From Ruminococcus hominis (GTDB lineage Bacteria; Bacillota; Clostridia; Lachnospirales; Lachnospiraceae), in contig NZ_JACOPE010000001.1 in NCBI RefSeq assembly GCF_014287355.1, positions 1,054,001-1,118,000 on the forward strand: a DNA stretch of 64,000 nucleotides. The letters run 5' to 3'. The notes below the pieces were generated by a model. It was not told the DNA's origin, ran no database searches, and worked only from the letters and a program-made list of their open reading frames with translations. Within the stretch, counting starts at the first letter, position 1. Each line of letters begins with the position of its first letter. The translations under genes and the position numbers were made by a program. This document shows positions 53,389 to 62,854 of the stretch, in pieces.

Positions 53389-56373
53389 ATGAGTGAATTA
53401 ATGACACCTATGTCGTTCGAACATCTTTTAAACTGGATTTTAAAAGAACACAAACAGTATGGAACAGTTTTTGGGGAACATGATCCATATGTTGCAGATA
53501 GCAAAAACAATCGTGAGATTTTCGGCCGTGCGCTGGAAACTCCAATCGGACCGGCAGCTGGTCCTCATACACAGCTGACACAGAATATCGTTGCTGCATA
53601 CTATACAGGAAGCCGTTTCTTCGAATTGAAAACAGTTCAGAAAATGGATGGAGCAGAGCTTGCAGCATGCGTAAACAAACCATGTATCGTCGCTGATGAT
53701 GAGTGCTATAACTGTGAGTGGTCTACAGAGTTATATGTACCACAGGCAATGGAAGAATATATCAAAGCATGGTTCTTATTGAAAGTATTGGCAAAAGAAT
53801 ACAAGCTTGGTGATCCAGATGGATTCCAGTTCAACATCAGTGTTGGATACGATCTGGAAGGAATTAAGAGTGAGAAGATTGATACATTCTTAAATACAAT
53901 GCAGAATGCAGCAGATTGTGAAGTATTTAAAAACTGCAAACAGTATCTGTTAGATCATGTTGATCTCTTTGAGAATGTAACAAAAGAAGATATCGAAGCG
54001 ATTCAGCCGGAAATCTGTAATTCAGCTACAATTTCTACATTGCACGGATGCCCTCCGCAGGAGATTGAAAGAATTGCAATGCACTTGATCACAGAAAAAG
54101 GATACAACACATTTATTAAATGTAATCCAACACTTCTCGGATATGAGTATGCAAGAAAAACAATGGATGATATGGGATATGACTATGTTGCATTCGGTGA
54201 TTTCCATTTCAAAGATGACCTTCAGTATGAAGATGCAGTTCCAATGCTTCAGAGACTGATGGCTGTATGTAAAGAACGTAATCTGGAATTTGGTGTAAAA
54301 ATTACAAACACATTCCCGGTTGATGTAAAACAGAACGAACTTCCAAGCGAAGAGATGTATATGTCAGGTAAATCTCTGTATGCATTGTCTATGTCTGTAG
54401 CAGAGAAACTTGCGAAAGACTTTGACGGACAGCTTCGTATTTCTTACTCCGGTGGTGCTGATTACTTCAATATTAAAGGAATCGTTGATTCTGGAATCTG
54501 GCCTGTAACAATGGCAACAACAATGTTGAAACCAGGTGGATACCAGAGAGTAAAACAGATGGCAGAAATTCTTGAAAAAGAAAATGACGTATTTACAGGA
54601 ATTGATGCAGAGGCAGTATCTGCATTAGTAGAAGCAGCTAAGAAAGATCCACATCATGTAAAAGCTATAAAACCACTTCCATCAAGAAAGATGAAAGAAA
54701 GTGTTCCTCTGTTGGATTGTTTCGAAGCACCATGTAAAGCAGGATGTCCTATTCACCAGGATATTACAACTTATCTTGAGCTTGTAAGCGAAGGAAAATA
54801 TGAAGAGGCAATGGAAGTTATCACAGAGAAAAACCCACTTCCATTTATTACAGGTACAATTTGTGCACACAATTGTATGAGCAAATGTACACGTAACTTC
54901 TACGAAGATCCTGTACACATCCGTAACATGAAACTGCTTGCAGCTGAGAACGGATATGAAGCATGGCTGAAGAAACAGGGCGTACCTGCAGTGACAAAAG
55001 AAGGCAAGGCAGCTGTTGTCGGTGGTGGACCGGCTGGTATGGCAGCAGCATACTTCTTAAGAAGAGCTGGAATGGATGTTACAATCTTTGAGCAGAACGA
55101 TGCTCTCGGTGGAGTTGTAAGACATGTGATTCCTGAATTTAGAATTGCTTCAAGTGCAATCGATAAAGATGCAGAGATTTTAAATACACTTGGAGTTCAC
55201 GTTGAACTTAATACACGTGTTAAGAGTGTAGACGAATTGAGAGCTGAAGGATTTGATAAAGTAATCCTTGCAGTAGGAGCATCAAAACCTGGAACATTGA
55301 GATTAGAAGAAGGAGATGCTACAAATGCATTAGAGTTCCTGGCTGATTTCAAGGCAAACAATGGTGAGTTAAACATTGGTAAGAATGTTGTAGTTATCGG
55401 TGGTGGTAACACAGCTATGGATACAGCAAGAGCAGCAAAACGCACAACAGGTGTTGAGAATGTATATCTTGTATACAGAAGAACAAAGAGATTTATGCCT
55501 GCTGATGCAGAAGAGCTGGAGATGGCTATCGAAGACGGTGTAGAATTCAAAGAGCTTCTTTCACCAGTTAAAGTAGTTGATGGAAAACTGACATGTAAAG
55601 TGATGAAACTTGGTGACATCGATGAGTCAGGAAGACGTAGTGTTGTTGAGACAGATGAGATTTGCGAGATTGCAGCAGATACAGTGATCGCAGCTGTCGG
55701 AGAAAAAGTTCCAACAAAACTCTATGAAGCAAATAGAATCAATGTAAGTGAAAGAGGAAAAGCACTTGTAAACGATGATACATTAGAGTCTAATGTAGAG
55801 GGTGTTTATGTAGTTGGTGATGGTCTCGGCGGACCGGCAACTGTTGTTGAAGGAATTCGCGATGGTAAGAAAGCAGCAGAGGCGATTATCGGAACAGCTC
55901 TTTCAAGAGACTTTGATGAGAAACTTGAAAGTGAAACAATCTTTGCAAGACAGGGAATCTTAGAATCAGAGAAAAAAGGACAGGCTGAGTCAACACGTTG
56001 TCTTGGATGTTCAACAATTTGTGAGAACTGTGTTCAGGTATGTCCAAACCGTGCAAATGTAGCAGTACATGTACCGGGAATGGAAAAAGCACAGATCATC
56101 CATGTGGATTCTATGTGTAATGAATGTGGTAACTGTAAGAGCTTCTGCCCATACAGCAGTGCACCATACAAAGATAAATTCACATACTTTGAGAAACCAG
56201 AAGATATGTCTGACAGTACAAATCAGGGATTTGCAATTCTTGACAGAGAGAAAGTAAGATGCAAGGTAAGATTCCTTGGAGACGAGTTCATCTGGACAAA
56301 AGGAGAAGCTACAAAACTTCCTGAAGGACTGCAGAAATTAATTGAGGCTGTAATTGCAGATGGTATTTTATGA
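53389..56373 (+). CDS. ygfK: YgfK, putative selenate reductase / purine-linked oxidoreductase
   Basis: A 994-residue multidomain flavoprotein, near the usual length (about 1,030). Residues 1-430 resemble a dihydroorotate dehydrogenase-like TIM barrel (GCPPQEIERIA, FNISVGYDLEG). A GltD-like part begins with FeS Cys in CFEAPCKAGCP (about 443) and CAHNCMSKC, an FAD motif GGGPAGMAAAY (about 543) and a NAD(P) motif GGGNTAMDTA (about 667). The C-terminus has two 4Fe-4S motifs, CLGCSTICENCVQVCP (about 871) and CNECGNCKSFCP (about 909). The selenate reductase name is historical; here an electron-transfer step on purine-derived rings is more likely. Its stop overlaps yqeC. Confidence 0.93.
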   Translation: MSELMTPMSFEHLLNWILKEHKQYGTVFGEHDPYVADSKNNREIFGRALETPIGPAAGPHTQLTQNIVAAYYTGSRFFELKTVQKMDGAELAACVNKPCIVADDECYNCEWSTELYVPQAMEEYIKAWFLLKVLAKEYKLGDPDGFQFNISVGYDLEGIKSEKIDTFLNTMQNAADCEVFKNCKQYLLDHVDLFENVTKEDIEAIQPEICNSATISTLHGCPPQEIERIAMHLITEKGYNTFIKCNPTLLGYEYARKTMDDMGYDYVAFGDFHFKDDLQYEDAVPMLQRLMAVCKERNLEFGVKITNTFPVDVKQNELPSEEMYMSGKSLYALSMSVAEKLAKDFDGQLRISYSGGADYFNIKGIVDSGIWPVTMATTMLKPGGYQRVKQMAEILEKENDVFTGIDAEAVSALVEAAKKDPHHVKAIKPLPSRKMKESVPLLDCFEAPCKAGCPIHQDITTYLELVSEGKYEEAMEVITEKNPLPFITGTICAHNCMSKCTRNFYEDPVHIRNMKLLAAENGYEAWLKKQGVPAVTKEGKAAVVGGGPAGMAAAYFLRRAGMDVTIFEQNDALGGVVRHVIPEFRIASSAIDKDAEILNTLGVHVELNTRVKSVDELRAEGFDKVILAVGASKPGTLRLEEGDATNALEFLADFKANNGELNIGKNVVVIGGGNTAMDTARAAKRTTGVENVYLVYRRTKRFMPADAEELEMAIEDGVEFKELLSPVKVVDGKLTCKVMKLGDIDESGRRSVVETDEICEIAADTVIAAVGEKVPTKLYEANRINVSERGKALVNDDTLESNVEGVYVVGDGLGGPATVVEGIRDGKKAAEAIIGTALSRDFDEKLESETIFARQGILESEKKGQAESTRCLGCSTICENCVQVCPNRANVAVHVPGMEKAQIIHVDSMCNECGNCKSFCPYSSAPYKDKFTYFEKPEDMSDSTNQGFAILDREKVRCKVRFLGDEFIWTKGEATKLPEGLQKLIEAVIADGIL

Positions 56374-57158
56374 TTTTACAATATAACTTAGGTAATTTAC
56401 AAAAAGTAAATAACTACCGAGAGGCATTCCAACTTGTTGGGATGCCTTCTCAGGTTGTTTCATTTGTCGGGGGCGGAGGAAAAACAACCACAATCCGCCG
56501 TTTAGCAAAAACATATTGGGAAGAGGAAATTCCGGTAGTCGTGACAACGACAACGCATATGAGATATGAAGATGTTCCATATATGCTGCTGGAGGAATCA
56601 ATAGAAAAATTAATTGAATTATTAGATGTTTATGGAAAATGTGTTGTGGGAAATGCAACAGACAGGAAGACAGCAGACGGAACATCAAAATTTTGTTCAA
56701 CTTCAGAATCATTTTTTGAAGAGATATGTCAGGAAATGGAGCGAAGAGGTGGTGTTGTTCTTGTAGAAGCAGACGGAGCAAAGGAACTGCCATGTAAGGT
56801 TCCGGAAGAATGGGAACCGGTAATTCCGAAACAAACAACACAGGTTGTGGCTGTATATGGACTTGATGCGATTGGAAAAACATTTGCAGAAACTTGTTTT
56901 CGGGCAGAATTAGCGGCAGAGTTACTGCATAAAAAAATAGAAGATAAAGTGACGACAGATGATATTGTTTGTCTTGCTGTATCTGAATTGGGATCGAGAA
57001 AGTCGGTAGGAAATAAAAAATTACATTTATTATTAAACAAGGCAGATTCAGATGAGCGTATTGCGTATGCATTGCAAATTTGTAAAAAAATAGATACAAT
57101 GTCAGAAAAGCCCGAAAATATTCTTATTACGGGATATGATTTATATGAAAGCAGGTAA
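56370..57158 (+). CDS. yqeC: Selenium cofactor biosynthesis protein YqeC
   Basis: A 262-residue P-loop protein (SFVGGGGKTTTIRRLAK, about 31-47, then VVTTTTHM and LVEADGAK). YqeC is genomically tied to selenium-dependent molybdenum hydroxylases and is thought to help make or insert their labile selenium cofactor. The ATG overlaps the ygfK stop as ATGA. A selenium-dependent xanthine dehydrogenase-like gene lies about 6 kb downstream. Confidence 0.9.
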   Translation: MILQYNLGNLQKVNNYREAFQLVGMPSQVVSFVGGGGKTTTIRRLAKTYWEEEIPVVVTTTTHMRYEDVPYMLLEESIEKLIELLDVYGKCVVGNATDRKTADGTSKFCSTSESFFEEICQEMERRGGVVLVEADGAKELPCKVPEEWEPVIPKQTTQVVAVYGLDAIGKTFAETCFRAELAAELLHKKIEDKVTTDDIVCLAVSELGSRKSVGNKKLHLLLNKADSDERIAYALQICKKIDTMSEKPENILITGYDLYESR

Positions 57159-57169
57159 AGGAGATTGTC

Positions 57170-58525
57170 ATGAAGATTTGGATTAGAGGTGCCGGGGATT
57201 TGGCAACAGGAATCGCATCCAGATTATATAGAAGCGGACATCAACTCTTGATGACAGAGCTTCCGGTGCCTTTGACCGTGCGAAGGACAGTAGCGTTGTC
57301 AAGAGCAGTATATGAACAGCATGCAGAAGTGGAAGATATGTCTGCGTTGCTTGTGCATTCAATAAAAGAAGCACTGGAAGTACAAGCTATAGGAAAAATC
57401 CCTGTTATTATCGAAGAACCGGAAGTGATTTTAAAAGAATATCAGCCGGATGTTGTTGTGGATGCAATTCTTGCTAAAAGAAATCTGGGTACAGAAATTT
57501 CCTGGGCACCGTTTGTTGTAGGTGTAGGACCTGGATTTACAGCAGGAGTAGATTGTCACTGTGTTGTTGAGACGAAGCGAGGTCATACATTGGGGGATGT
57601 AATCTGGAAAGGAGAGCCGATTCCAAATACCGGAGTACCTGGAAATGTTGGAGGATTTACGCTTGAACGTTTGATCAAAGCTACGGCAGATGGAGTGATT
57701 GAACCAAAGGTACAGATTGGGGATATTGTGGAAAAAGGGCAGCTTGTAGCAATAACAGGAGGGAAACCGGTCTATGCAAAGATGTCTGGAATTGTGCGCG
57801 GAATGCTTCAGCCAGGAGTGACTGTGCAGAAAAACCTAAAAGCCGGTGATATTGACGCAAGATGTGAAAGAAAAAACTGCTATCTTATTTCTGATAAGGC
57901 AAGAGCTATCGGCGGAGGCGTATTGGAGGCAGTTACTCAGTTTGAACGTATTTATGGGCAATATGCAGTTGTTGTGCTTGCAGCCGGAAGTGGAAGCCGA
58001 TTTGGTGGAAATAAATTGCAGGAATTAAAGTCCGATAAACCGATGTACCAATATATGTTAGATAAGATGGAAGGACTAAAAGGTTTTCCGACATATATTG
58101 TAACCGGAGCAGATGATATTGCGGAGGCAGCGAAGAAGTATGGAATGAATATTGTAGAGAATAAGAAACCGGAAGAAGGAATTTCCCGTTCGGTAAAACT
58201 TGGACTGGAGGCATGCTTAGCAGAACATCCTGAGATAAGAGGAATTTTGTTCAGTGTTTGTGATCAGCCGGAACTTACATTTTCCACAATGTTTACATTA
58301 ATCCGTAAGGCAATGCTTCGCCCACAGCAGATTATTTGCACAGGAAAAGACAAAGAAATGGGCAATCCGGTACTTTGGGATAAAAAATATTTTTCTGAGT
58401 TGATGAAACTTACAGGCGATGTTGGCGGAAAGAAAGTTATGCAGAATCATTTACAGGATATTATTATAGTAGAAATAGATGAAGCAGAATTAAAGGATAT
58501 TGATTATCGCAGAGATTTGGAATAA
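57170..58525 (+). CDS. yqeB: YqeB-type selenium/Mo-hydroxylase protein fused to MobA-like nucleotidyltransferase
   Basis: A 451-residue fusion. Residues 1-255 match the EF2563/YqeB selenium-dependent molybdenum hydroxylase system protein (N-terminal GAGDLATGIA, then GPGFTAGVDCHCVVET and GVPGNVGGFTLERLI). Residues about 264-451 are a MobA/MocA-like NTP-transferase (LAAGSGSRFGGNKL, about 269-282; SVCDQPEL). In E. coli these functions are on separate genes (yqeB, mocA/ygfJ). The fusion likely links cytidylylation of molybdopterin with selenium cofactor handling. It starts 11 nt after yqeC. Confidence 0.88.
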   Translation: MKIWIRGAGDLATGIASRLYRSGHQLLMTELPVPLTVRRTVALSRAVYEQHAEVEDMSALLVHSIKEALEVQAIGKIPVIIEEPEVILKEYQPDVVVDAILAKRNLGTEISWAPFVVGVGPGFTAGVDCHCVVETKRGHTLGDVIWKGEPIPNTGVPGNVGGFTLERLIKATADGVIEPKVQIGDIVEKGQLVAITGGKPVYAKMSGIVRGMLQPGVTVQKNLKAGDIDARCERKNCYLISDKARAIGGGVLEAVTQFERIYGQYAVVVLAAGSGSRFGGNKLQELKSDKPMYQYMLDKMEGLKGFPTYIVTGADDIAEAAKKYGMNIVENKKPEEGISRSVKLGLEACLAEHPEIRGILFSVCDQPELTFSTMFTLIRKAMLRPQQIICTGKDKEMGNPVLWDKKYFSELMKLTGDVGGKKVMQNHLQDIIIVEIDEAELKDIDYRRDLE

Positions 58526-58547
58526 TCTGTACAATCGGAATTGTGCA

Positions 58548-58556
58548 TGATATAAT
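58548..58556 (+). promoter_or_regulatory. Extended -10 promoter of the DUF975 gene
   Basis: TGATATAAT has a perfect -10 at 58551-58556 with a TGn extension; the -35 is poor. Confidence 0.55.
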
Positions 58557-58612
58557 AGACGAGAAAAGTCAACAGTTTATGTATTAGACACAATAAAAGG
58601 AGGCCTAATTAT

Positions 58613-59314
58613 ATGTGGACGAGAGCAGATTTAAAAACAAGAGCAAAAGTTGCATTTAAACGAAATTATTGGACAGCAGTGCTTGTTGCATTTGTTATGA
58701 CAATATTTGGTGCAGTTGGAAGTGGAGGCAATGCGGCAAAGAGCATATCCGACGGATATAATTCCGGAGGAAGTGCAGAAGCAATTGCATTTTCATTGGT
58801 AGTGGCTGCCATAGCAGCACTTAGTGGGCTGGTATTGCTTGTATTGTCTATCTTTGTTGGGAATGCATTGGAAGTTGGTGGATGTCGATTCTTTATTACC
58901 AATCAGACAGAACAGGCACAGGCAGGAACACTAGCCTATGCGTTCAAATCAGGAAATTATGGAAATATAATCCTGACTATCTTTTTGAGAGATTTGTACA
59001 CAGTCTTGTGGTCATTGTTATTTGTAATACCGGGAATTATTAAGAGTTATGAATACCTTATGGTTCCATATATTCTGGCAGAGAATCCGGCTATGAACAG
59101 AAAAGAAGCATTTCTTATAAGTAAAAAGATGATGATGGGGCAAAAATGGAATGCATTTGTGCTAGATTTATCATTTCTTGGTTGGAGATGTTTAGAGGCA
59201 ATTACATTTGGTATTCTTGGAATCTTTTATGTTGAACCTTATATACAGGCAACAACAGCGGAATTATATGCTTATAATCGTACGATAGCATATCAGAATG
59301 GATATATAAGATAA
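58613..59314 (+). CDS. DUF975-family membrane protein
   Basis: A 233-residue membrane protein with about six helices, opening with the family signature RADLKTRAKVAFKRNYW and containing IPGIIKSYEYLMVPYILAE and NRKEAFLISKKMMMG. DUF975 proteins are common in Firmicutes; their function is unknown. An AAAGGAGG site precedes the ATG. It has its own promoter and terminator, so it is probably not part of the purine operon. Confidence 0.8.
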   Translation: MWTRADLKTRAKVAFKRNYWTAVLVAFVMTIFGAVGSGGNAAKSISDGYNSGGSAEAIAFSLVVAAIAALSGLVLLVLSIFVGNALEVGGCRFFITNQTEQAQAGTLAYAFKSGNYGNIILTIFLRDLYTVLWSLLFVIPGIIKSYEYLMVPYILAENPAMNRKEAFLISKKMMMGQKWNAFVLDLSFLGWRCLEAITFGILGIFYVEPYIQATTAELYAYNRTIAYQNGYIR

Positions 59315-59363
59315 TGGATATGTAAGACAGATAAGTTAAAAAATCGATTTGTTTGGTCGAAGC

Positions 59364-59404
59364 AAATGGCTGCGGACAGCACATGCTGTGTGCAGCCATT
59401 TTCC
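59364..59404 (+). terminator. Terminator after DUF975 gene
   Basis: AAATGGCTGC pairs with GCAGCCATTT, with an inner ACAGCA/TGCTGT stem, followed by a short T run (TTTTCC). Confidence 0.8.
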
Positions 59405-59544
59405 TCTAACTTATTGAAACAACGAATAATTCGAAGTTCCTGTATCGTATGAAATTATCTTATCAAACAATTGTGACTGAAAGGTGTCATAGATAAAAAG
59501 AATTTCTTAAAATTCTTAAATTGGTATGAACTGGAGATTATTTA

Positions 59545-59847
59545 TCATTTATCATTTACAATGTGCATGCAGTCATGATCGGCTGCATGCCATTTTGTTT
59601 TATTTGATTCATATTGTTCAAATAGCCAGGAAATTGCATCATCCATGCCTTCTTCAGAAATAGGGAAGGATGCAGAAGTCTTTTCCTCATCGGGAGTTTG
59701 CTCAAAACACCATGGTTCAGGATAAACAAAAGCTGTAAAGCTTTCTTTACTATCATCACAAAGGAAATAATATCGCATGCCATGATGACATCCGGAAAAC
59801 GGTTCTTTTTTTAGTCCATTTACAGGAACGAGTCTTTTATCAATCAT
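59545..59847 (-). CDS. Small acidic protein of unknown function
   Basis: A 100-residue soluble protein I do not recognise. It is acidic, with notable Cys and His (SGCHHGMRYYFLCDD near the start, CFEQTPDEE in the middle, DHDCMHIV near the end), but the spacing fits no standard metal motif I can name. There is no signal or membrane segment. The ATG has only a weak GGATG-like site. It lies alone, convergent with DUF975. Confidence 0.55.
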   Translation of the reverse strand: MIDKRLVPVNGLKKEPFSGCHHGMRYYFLCDDSKESFTAFVYPEPWCFEQTPDEEKTSASFPISEEGMDDAISWLFEQYESNKTKWHAADHDCMHIVNDK

Positions 59848-60183
59848 AAATACACATCCAATCTTTATAGAGTATCAAATAGAAATATAAAATTAGTATA
59901 TAATAAATATAAGAGAAAATTCAAGAGATAACGTGAAGAGAGTTTTTTGGATTAAAGAAAGAGCAGAAAAATATTTTTAGACAAAAAGGAAGAGCCACAT
60001 CGCTGTGACTCAAGGGGGAAAAAGTTTATGAAAAAGTGTTCTTTCTTTTGAACAATTACAGTATAGGAAAAAGATATTAGGAAACTATGATTCATTTTTG
60101 AACGAATTGTTAACAAATCAGAACAAAAATGTGTATTCACTCCGGAAAAGTACAAAAAATCGATTTTTTAGGAAAATCTTGTA
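59848..60183. other. A+T-rich 336-nt gap without a gene
   Basis: I see no convincing gene. It contains an imperfect GAGCCACA/TGTGACTC hairpin (59992-60011) and an AAAAAATCGATTTTTT palindrome (60154-60169), which may end the leftward lipoprotein gene. Confidence 0.5.
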
Positions 60184-61236
60184 TTATTTTATAGCCTTTT
60201 TGGCAAATTCAGTAGTTACTAAATCTTCATAAGGGGTACGTTTTTCTAGTTCACCTGCAGTTTCAAGGATATCTTGAAGCAGATCGAAGCTAGATTTTTC
60301 AAAAACTAAATTATCTTTCCAAGTGTCCTGATCATAGTATCGGGTTACAATTGTAGTAATGGTATTCAAATCTGTTTCCGGAAATTGTGGTTCAATTACT
60401 TTTGCAATTTCAAAAGGAGAGTGGGACTGTACATAGTCCATTCCTTTTTGTAAAGCATTTGTAAAGCCTTGAATGGTGTCAGGATATTGATTAATATAGC
60501 TTTGTTTTGCACTGTAAGCAGTGTAAGGAACGTATCCGCTGTCCTTACCGAGTGAAGCTACAACATAACCTTTGTTTTCACTTTCGAGTATGGTGGCGCT
60601 TGGTTCGAATTCAATGGTGTAGTCACCTAATCCTTCAGAAAATGCGGCTGCAGTTGAGCCAAAATCAATACTTTGGTTGATGGTGAGATCTGTGGTTGGG
60701 TCGATATCATGCTGTTTTAGAATGTATTCAAATACCATTTCCGGCATGCCACCTTTGCGTCCGCCAAGCACATTTTTACCCTTTAAATCATCCCAATCAA
60801 AATCTGGCATTTCTTCACGTGCGACGAGGAAATTTCCGGCACGTTGGGTAAGCTGGGCGAAGTTTACTACATGATCGTTCGCACCTTCATTATAAGTGTA
60901 GATGGATGATTCCGAACCCATAAATCCAATATCTGCCTCACCTGAGAGTACAGCGGTCATAGTTTTATCGGCTCCAAAACCAGTAACGAGAGTAAGCTTT
61001 ATGCCTTCATCTTCAAAATAGCCATTCTCAATAGCAACATACATTGGAGCGTAAAAGATAGAGTGAGCAACTTCATTTAGAGTGACAGAGACTGTTTCGG
61101 GTGTGTTCGAGACAGCTTTTGTAGTATTATTTGGGGTATGCGAGACAGTATCATCTGCGTGGTCAGAGCCACAGGCAGATAATAGACTGACAGCCAGGGT
61201 AGAAGCGAGAAGTATAGGAATAAATTTCTTTTTCAT
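60184..61236 (-). CDS. Orphan ABC substrate-binding lipoprotein (NMT1/SsuA-like)
   Basis: A 350-residue lipoprotein: signal residues 1-21 and lipobox LSAC with Cys22. The body matches the NMT1/THI5/SsuA/TauA group (EVAHSIFYAPMYVAIENGYFEDEGI, then GEADIGFMGSE), which bind nitrate, sulfonates, pyrimidine precursors or similar small molecules. No permease or ATPase gene is adjacent, so it either borrows a transporter or its partners lie elsewhere. The strong AGGAGG site is upstream. It is divergent from the NSS transporter and lies between purine genes, which makes a purine-derived ligand an untested option. Confidence 0.85.
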   Translation of the reverse strand: MKKKFIPILLASTLAVSLLSACGSDHADDTVSHTPNNTTKAVSNTPETVSVTLNEVAHSIFYAPMYVAIENGYFEDEGIKLTLVTGFGADKTMTAVLSGEADIGFMGSESSIYTYNEGANDHVVNFAQLTQRAGNFLVAREEMPDFDWDDLKGKNVLGGRKGGMPEMVFEYILKQHDIDPTTDLTINQSIDFGSTAAAFSEGLGDYTIEFEPSATILESENKGYVVASLGKDSGYVPYTAYSAKQSYINQYPDTIQGFTNALQKGMDYVQSHSPFEIAKVIEPQFPETDLNTITTIVTRYYDQDTWKDNLVFEKSSFDLLQDILETAGELEKRTPYEDLVTTEFAKKAIK

Positions 61237-61348
61237 AAATCCTCCTGGAATAAAAAGAGTTTCTTATTTAATATATGCGAGTATAAAAAATAGGTGATCA
61301 GTATTTGGATTTACGTTATCATTACAAACAATTTTGGAAAAATCAATA

Positions 61349-61377
61349 GTGACTTTAAGATGTAATCATGATAGAAT
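61349..61377 (+). promoter_or_regulatory. Promoter of NSS transporter
   Basis: GTGACT (61349-61354), 17 nt and TAGAAT (61372-61377) with a TGn extension. Confidence 0.5.
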
Positions 61378-61451
61378 CATAAGGAAACATTTATAAAAAG
61401 AAGAAAGGAACCTCTATTCGTGATGAATGCGAATAGATATAGAAGAAACAG

Positions 61452-62825
61452 ATGAATACACAAGAACGTAAGAGAAGCAGTTTTTCGGGAAAACTGGGAT
61501 ATGTATTATCAGCGGCCGGAGCATCGGTAGGTCTTGGTAACATATGGAGATTCCCATATTTGGCAGCAAAATATGGCGGGGGTATATTTCTGCTGATTTA
61601 TATTTTGCTTGCACTGACATTTGGTTATACAATGATCGTTGCAGAATCAGCAATCGGACGTATGACAAGAAAGAGTCCTGTTGGGGCATTTAAGTCATTT
61701 GGAAAAGCAAAATGGTTATCATTTGGAGGATGGATTAATGCGATCATCCCGATTTTAATCGTACCATATTATTCAGTAATCGGTGGATGGGTAATCAAAT
61801 ATCTGGTAGAGTATATCAAAGGAAACGGTAAGAGCCTGGCAGCGGATGGATACTTTTCTGAATTTATTTCAAATGGAGTATCAACAGAGTTGTGTTTCCT
61901 TGTATTTTGTCTCTTTACATTAGCTATCATTTATGCGGGTGTTCGCAATGGTATTGAGAGAGTGTCAAAGATGATGATGCCGGTTTTGATTTTGCTGTCT
62001 GTGATTATTGCAATTTATTCCGTTACAAGACCGGGAGCAATCGAAGGTGTAAAGTATTTCCTTATCCCGAATGTAAAGAATTTCTCATGGATGACAGTAG
62101 TTGCAGCTATGGGACAGATGTTTTATTCTTTATCAATTGCGATGGGAATTTTGATCACATTTGGTTCTTATATGAAAAAAGACGTCTCACTTGAGGATTC
62201 TACAAGAAATGTAGAAGTATTCGATACTGCAATTGCAATGATGGCAGGTCTTATGATTATTCCGGCAGTGTTTGCATTTTCAGGTGGGGACCCGGACACA
62301 TTACAGGCCGGCCCTTCATTGATGTTTATTACAATCCCTAAAGTATTCCAGAATATGGGATTTGGAACAGCGGTCGGAATTCTGTTCTTCTTACTTGTAT
62401 TGTTTGCAGCAATTACAAGTTCAATTGCTTTGACAGAAAGTGCAGTGTCTACATTTGAAGATGAATTAAGATGGAACAGAAAGAAATCGACAATTATAGT
62501 GGGAATTATTATGGTTGCCCTTGGAAGCTTATCCTCACTGGGATACGGACCACTTGCGGTTGTGAAAATTATCGGTATGCAATTTCTGGATTTCTTTGAT
62601 TTTATGACAAACTCTGTTATGATGCCAATCGCAGCAGTGATGACATGTTTATTAGTGTCAAAAGTTGTTGGAATACAGCGAATTGAAGAAGAAGTCATGC
62701 AGGGAGAAAGTTCATTCCGCAGAAGAAAAATATTTATTGTGATGATCAAATATTTATGCCCGATTTTTGCAGTTATTATATTATTAAGTTCTGTTGCAAA
62801 TGCATTTGGCTGGATTTCGATGTAA
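61452..62825 (+). CDS. Sodium-dependent NSS-family transporter
   Basis: A 457-residue neurotransmitter:sodium symporter-family protein with about 11 helices. GLGNIWRFPYLAAKYGGG (about 22-39) is the TM1 sodium/substrate signature, and SGGDPDTLQAGPSLMFITIPKVF lies before TM7-8. Bacterial members move amino acids such as Trp, Leu, Met or Ala. The substrate is not readable. A 22-codon membrane ORF follows closely, as in NSS systems with a small subunit. Confidence 0.9.
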   Translation: MNTQERKRSSFSGKLGYVLSAAGASVGLGNIWRFPYLAAKYGGGIFLLIYILLALTFGYTMIVAESAIGRMTRKSPVGAFKSFGKAKWLSFGGWINAIIPILIVPYYSVIGGWVIKYLVEYIKGNGKSLAADGYFSEFISNGVSTELCFLVFCLFTLAIIYAGVRNGIERVSKMMMPVLILLSVIIAIYSVTRPGAIEGVKYFLIPNVKNFSWMTVVAAMGQMFYSLSIAMGILITFGSYMKKDVSLEDSTRNVEVFDTAIAMMAGLMIIPAVFAFSGGDPDTLQAGPSLMFITIPKVFQNMGFGTAVGILFFLLVLFAAITSSIALTESAVSTFEDELRWNRKKSTIIVGIIMVALGSLSSLGYGPLAVVKIIGMQFLDFFDFMTNSVMMPIAAVMTCLLVSKVVGIQRIEEEVMQGESSFRRRKIFIVMIKYLCPIFAVIILLSSVANAFGWISM

Positions 62826-62854
62826 AGAATGAGGGTGAATAAGGCAGATTAATC

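Noticed and set aside
56368..57099. A 243-codon leftward open frame opposite yqeC
   Set aside because: It is a shadow of a well-supported gene with a P-loop on the other strand; its composition is Leu/Phe/His-rich with no domain and no ribosome binding site.
59965..59981. Fourth copy of the purine-operator palindrome (ends TTTTTAGA)
   Set aside because: Only the right half matches; the left half is not TCTnAA, so it is likely chance in A/T-rich DNA.
62168..62749. A 193-codon leftward open frame opposite the NSS transporter
   Set aside because: Antisense shadow of a membrane protein gene; no start signal and no recognisable domain.
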